From the NCBI RefSeq assembly GCF_000002595.2, contig NC_057015.1:2924952-2988951 (forward strand): a DNA stretch of 64,000 nucleotides, in the 5' to 3' direction. Of the stretch, positions 59,335-64,000 are shown in pieces. The stretch comes from Chlamydomonas reinhardtii (Eukaryota > Chlorophyta > Chlorophyceae > Chlamydomonadales > Chlamydomonadaceae). Positions within the stretch are counted from its first letter, which is position 1, and every line of letters starts with the position of its first letter. A model generated the notes under the pieces. That model made no database searches and was not told the origin of the DNA. It worked only from the letters and a program-made list of their open reading frames with translations. The position numbers were made by a program, and so were the translations under genes.

Positions 59335-61825
59335 AAAGGGCCGCCGCAAGAGCAGCTGCTCGAGCTGCTGTTGCGGCAGCAGGAGTGCGTGAACCTGTGG
59401 CGGACGGGCATGACTAATGCACGGCTGGCTGCTCGAAGTACCAATCGCCTCGCCATCGCTCGTTGGACTCTTTCGATAATGAAAAAAAGCAATTGCACGC
59501 GTGCGCCCAGAACGAGGCTGCGTGCCGCAGGCGGATGTACCTACAACGTAATGATTCATGCTGTTCCGGCGCTGCCGCAAGCGCTGCAAGAACTAGCATC
59601 TCTGCGAGAGTGTTTTGACGGCAGCCCTGCCTCTCTCTGTCCCGGCTTGGCTGCAAAGGTCCTGCCGACACGCTTTTGACGGGCTTTGATGGGAATCCTT
59701 CGCTCTGGGTGGTGTGGATGAGGATGTGGGTATCAGACAACATAGTGCCTTGAGGGGCGCTTTCGGGAGGGGGGGCCGATAAGCACGACCAGCAGCAAAT
59801 CCTTAATCCTACACTACTTGCTTGCTGCTGGTGCAAGTGCAAACTCGGGGCCGGTCTGGGCCCTTGGGGATTCTTTCTGCAAAGCGTATCCAAGCTATGC
59901 GCGGGTGCGGCGGCCCGGTTTCTGACCGCGTCGCTGAATGATAAAGGCTCCGCAGAGGCGGGGCTGCGCGCCTGTCTGCGATTGGGTTACCTTGTGTAGT
60001 TTCCAGGGCCTTCAATCGGGCAGGTTTGCTTGTGCTTTGATAGATACCAGGATTGTGGAAGCTGTTCCAACAGAATTGTGCATAGAAACGGTCAAAAGCT
60101 CTTACACATCTAAGTGGCTGGGCAAGTTGCCGCCTGGTGCGGGCGGCTGCAGTGCGCCTCCAGACAACGGTGACGAGTTAGGATCTGGGGCTTGAGACTT
60201 GAGAGCCCCAGGTGCGCTTTAGTCCACGCCCTGTGCCCCCGCATTGCACACGCGCACTTTTCCATGGTTGCCGCATTCGGCCCACGTGCGCGCGTGGCAC
60301 GTGCAGAATGCAAGCGGGGTGAACAGGTCACGTGTATGTGCATTTGCTGCTAGGTGTTGCTGTTGACTAGTGTCTGTACCGTATGCAGACGTTTTGGTGT
60401 AGCTATGTCTCTGTATTTGGATAAATATCCCATCCGGCGCGGGGGGTGATGCCTTTTGGATTTGGCCTGACGCGCGGTGCTGACTGTTATGGAGAGATTG
60501 TGGAACTGCGCCGCCCTGCAACTCGCGGACTAGGGTGATGATGCAGGTGTCTTGGCGGCGGGCCAGGAAGCGGCCCGAGCGGGCGACGGTGGTGGGCGAC
60601 AGTCAGGTGTCGTGACGCAGTGCCAGGGAACGAGCGCGAGGCGCGCGGCCCCAGTCCGGACCACAGCGATTAATAGGCCGGCTGGGGTTGTGTTGGGTGC
60701 TGTGGTATTGAGGGCACAGGCGGCGGCGACCACCAGAGGTGGGTGCCGGCCGCAATGAGACCGTCAAAAGCAGTGAAGTTGTCCTTACTATCATGGTCAT
60801 CGTACGGTACTATAGGAGCAGTGCGGGCGCGTGCCGCCAGCGTGGCAAGCACACCGCCGGTTTTTAGGTCTTATTTGTTGATCCAGTAGCTGACATACGC
60901 CCTCAGGCAGCACGAGGGCGATAGCAACGTTCGTTGTTAGTTGTAGAGGTGTTGAACAGGTAGCACGGCACGGTACCGCAATATGCAGACATGCAGGTCC
61001 GCCGGTGGCGTGAAGAATTTATCGACGTGAGTCTTTGGGGTGCAGAGGTGGGTGCGAGCACAAATAATGCACACCCAAGTACTCGAAGCTGGATGCGCGG
61101 CGGGGCAGTGCGCGGTCAAGGCGCTGCTGTATGGTAGGCGGAGATAGAGGGGCACGGCGGGCGCAGGGGCGCGGTACGTGCTGATTTGGGAGAGGACACA
61201 CGGCACGTGGGCACATGTAATCCTCGCCAGTGAGTTCTGGCACTGTCCAACAGTCCGACCGCTCGGGGGTACCCCAGGACTGAGGGCTTGCAGTTCTCTG
61301 CCCGCCTGCTACTAAAGATGGAACCGAATAACCGATGGCAGAAACCGATTTGCAAAAATCGCGCTGTGTGGTCCAAACGCACAGAACTCGGCCATACTTT
61401 TGCTCCCATGCGTAGATAGCTGGGCCAGAGACTGCGACCTGCTTGGTCCTCCTGGGACCTCGGCATCCAGCCCCCACCCTAAACCCTCCTGGGCTCTACA
61501 GGCAGCTCGAGACCCCGGGCGCAAGCAACATGCCCGCGCCAGGAGCGAAACAGCGCTGGGCGGCAGTAGCCCTGCTGCCCTCCAAGGCACGTGCCTGTTG
61601 CGCCCATGGCTACGCCCGACAGCCATACATTCAACCCCACCCGCACTGCTCCTGCATCCGATGCTTCGCAGCAGTCCTCCAGCCTGGCAATGTGCTGCTC
61701 TCGCCATGCTCTTCCACAACCCTAATTCGTTACGGTCGCGTCACTGTCCCGAAAGCCCACACTACAAGCGGAGTTGCTCACTCCATTCCGGCCCCACCCC
61801 CGGCCCCGGCCTCGCGGCCTCCCTG
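59335..61825. other. Convergent intergenic region, no gene recognised
   Basis: Presumably long 3' UTRs of the LRR gene and of the TRM2-like gene with spacer between. Frames on both strands lack motifs. No repeats of note. Confidence 0.45.
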
Positions 61826-62950
61826 CTAGTCTGCCCGCTCCAGCACCGCCACGGTCTCCACGTGGTCTGTGTGTGGGAACATGTCCACGGGCGTCACGGC
61901 AGTCAGCCGGTACGGCGCGTCGTCGCCGTTGCAGAGCCGGTCCAGGTCACGTGCCTGGGGGCGTGCGCGGGAAGGAGAAGGAGGGAGGGACGGAATGAGC
62001 AAGGGAGTTATGGTGGCGTGGGAAAGGGGGTTGATACAGGGACGGTGTGGTAGGAGGTGTAGATTGATGTGTTTGGCCGCACAAGAGCTGCGGTGCCCCC
62101 CAGCCCTGCGGCCCGAGGCCCGAGGCCAGACGCTTAGGATGTCCGCGTGCTGCCCCCTTCTTACGCACATGCACACTATACATATGGGTAGTAAAGCCCG
62201 CACCCACGGCCCGCACCTGCGTCGCCACGTTGCACGACACGTACACAATCCGCCGCGCGCCGCAGCGCGACAGCCACGTCGTCGCCTCCGCACTCAGCCC
62301 GCCGCGCGCCGGGTCCACCACAACCACATCCGGCTCCGCCGGCGCCTCCTCCGCCGCGGCCGCGGCCGGCGCCCGGCCCTCCGCCGCTGTCGCGTCTGTC
62401 TCCGCCGTCGCGGCCTCGCGCCACAGCTGCCTCAGGCCGTGCGTGTCCAGGTCCTCAACGCCCGCCGCCACAAAGAGGGCGTTGGAGGCGCCGTTCAGGC
62501 GCGCGTTCAGGCGCGCATCCGACACCGCCGCAGCTGGGGGAGGAGTTTGGGATGGCCGGGCGGTGGCGTTGATTGCGTCACAGGGTTGTGAGGCAGTGGA
62601 GCAGCCTAGGTGCTGCGCCGGGTAGCATCAAAGACGACCGCATCACATGGCAGCCGGGTCAAGAGTCAGACGCGTTGCAACAGTGGCTAAATGAAAGGCA
62701 CGGGCGAGCGAGGGCCTGGTCAATGCCAGAGCGAGGGCACTCACCCACGGCCTCCACGCCCAGGACGGACTTGCACTCTGGCGCCAGGCTGAGGCTGATG
62801 GTGCCCGTGCCGCAGTCTGCGCGGGGGTGGGGTGGGGTTGGGGAGAGGACGGAGGGGAGGGGTGGAGGAAACATGGGACACGGGAGTTCGGGAAGCGCAC
62901 GAGCAGGAGGAGGGACAGTAGCGGAAACATCACACAGGACCTGCACTCAT

Positions 62951-62982
<32 letters not shown>

Positions 62983-63059
62983 CGTTTGAGAGCCCTGTCG
63001 TTGGTTATACCAGATACACGATTCACGTGATCTGGCAGAATAACCGTGGAAACCGTAGT

Positions 63060-63112
<53 letters not shown>

Positions 63113-63942
63113 CCACACGAGTACCGTACTCACACAGATCCACCAGGCTGTCCTGCCGCCCCGGCCGCAGCGCCGCCGCCTGGCGCACCACGTCGTACAG
63201 CACCGCCGCCTGCGCCGTGTTGGTCTGGAAGAACGACGCCGCCGAGATCTGGAACGTCAGGCCGCCCAGCGTGTCAGTGATGTGCTGCCGGCCGTGCAGC
63301 AGGCGCAGCTTGGCGGAGCCGGCGGCGCCGTCGCCCTCGGCGTAGCCGGTGACGCTGTCGGCCCCGGTGCCGTCGGTGCCGTCGTCCTCAGCCGCCGCCG
63401 CCGCCTCCGCCGGCTCCGCCTCGGCCTCCGGCTCAGGCTTGTCGCCGCGGCGGCCGCCGCGGTCGCTGCGGCGGACCCGGGGCTCGGGCGCCGCCGGCGG
63501 CGCGCGTGCCGGCGCGCGCGGCGGCGGCACGTAGGCCGCCGCCACGCTGACCAGAGTGGGAAACTCGCGGCCCAGGGCCTCCGCCAGCGGCTGCAGCGCC
63601 GCCGCTGCCTCGTCGCCGTTTGTGGTCGTGACGCCGAACACAACCATGTACTCGGGCTTGGAGGAGCCGCTGCTGCCGCTGCCGCGGCGGATGACTACGT
63701 GCTTGAGGATGCCCTGCGCGCCGTGCCGCGATGCGTGTGATAACAAGTTTATCAAGCCGCAACGCTGCAAGCAGGCCGGCGGCCCCCCTTCGTCATGTCG
63801 TTCCCGGCAACCCCGTGGTCGCGCTGTACCCACACGGCGCAAACACGCCACGCACCTTGCCGGACTTGTCGTTGTAGGGCTTCACGCCCGCCGCCGCCAC
63901 CCACTGCTCCACGCGCTTCAGCACTGCGTTCGCGGTCTCGTC
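61826..63942 (-). CDS. TRM2/TRMT2-type tRNA (uracil-5-)-methyltransferase, C-terminal part
   Basis: Exons on the minus strand: 63942-63856, 63713-63134, 62816-62745, 62533-62217 and 61954-61826; phases agree and give 394 residues. The 5' part lies beyond the window. Class I methyltransferase motifs of the RNA m5U family appear in order: [40 protein letters not shown] (SAM loop); [52 protein letters not shown], where the Cys of SCN is the expected nucleophile; and [20 protein letters not shown] with the general-base Glu. The enzyme makes 5-methyluridine, normally at position 54 of tRNA. A Glu/Ala/Asp-rich insert lies before the FFQTNT motif and another before [10 protein letters not shown]. 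Introns carry (CA)n. Confidence 0.92.
62948..62980. repeat. (CA)n tract in TRM2-like intron
   Basis: About 16 CA units; together with 63062-63111 it brackets an 80-bp unique segment. Confidence 0.9.
63062..63111. repeat. (CA)n tract in TRM2-like intron
   Basis: About 25 CA units, same intron as the tract at 62948. Confidence 0.95.
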
Positions 63943-64000
63943 CTGTTGACGCAGCGGGAGGGCGGCATCCAGACTCAGGGTATGTGTATGTGTGTGTGTG

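Overview
The window looks like nuclear DNA of a green alga of the Chlamydomonas reinhardtii type. It is very GC-rich, its genes are cut by many short GT-AG introns, its proteins carry long Ala/Gly/Gln/Ser tracts, its introns hold (CA)n, (CCTG)n and (GGGGA)n tracts, and TGTAA poly(A) signals follow several stops. No rRNA, tRNA, CRISPR array or bacterial operon was found.

Layout. 0-7.4 kb is a repeat- and transposon-rich block. It holds two pieces of a Fanzor-like (eukaryotic TnpB-like) protein, a 77-bp perfect palindrome, a 1.2-kb tandem duplication and a small zinc-ribbon gene. 8.7-14.2 kb holds two tandem F-box-like/ankyrin-like paralogues that share almost identical 3' halves. 14.2-20.2 kb holds a minus-strand group I bZIP factor between two direct ~440-475 bp repeats. 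20.3 kb encodes a small plastid membrane protein. 21.1-22.8 kb (minus) is the diphthamide protein DPH4, divergent from an SDIR1-like RING-H2 ligase at 23.1-25.1 kb. 26.2-27.3 kb contains unrecognised coding-like sequence. 27.4-39.2 kb is a 19-exon MLO-family gene whose predicted 1,927-residue product has a giant cytosolic insert and four C-terminal EF-hand loops. A second copy of the Fanzor-bearing unit lies directly behind its poly(A) signal (39.3-40.4 kb). 41.9-48.4 kb holds a head-to-head pair of secretory-pathway proteins of unknown function, with a 571-bp inverted-repeat element in an intron of the first. 49.5-51.4 kb is an unknown low-complexity protein, 52.9-53.8 kb is SKP1, 56.0-59.3 kb is a leucine-rich-repeat protein, and 61.8-64 kb (minus, cut by the window end) is a TRM2-type RNA m5U methyltransferase.

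How the genes relate. SKP1, the F-box-like proteins and the RING ligase all belong to ubiquitin ligation, but nothing in the sequence shows that they act together. The most unusual items are the intron-bearing Fanzor remnants, which share a precise 1.08-kb mobile unit, and the MLO/EF-hand fusion. Exon structures were worked out by eye from reading frame, splice consensus and phase. Frames and motifs are firm; several starts are not.
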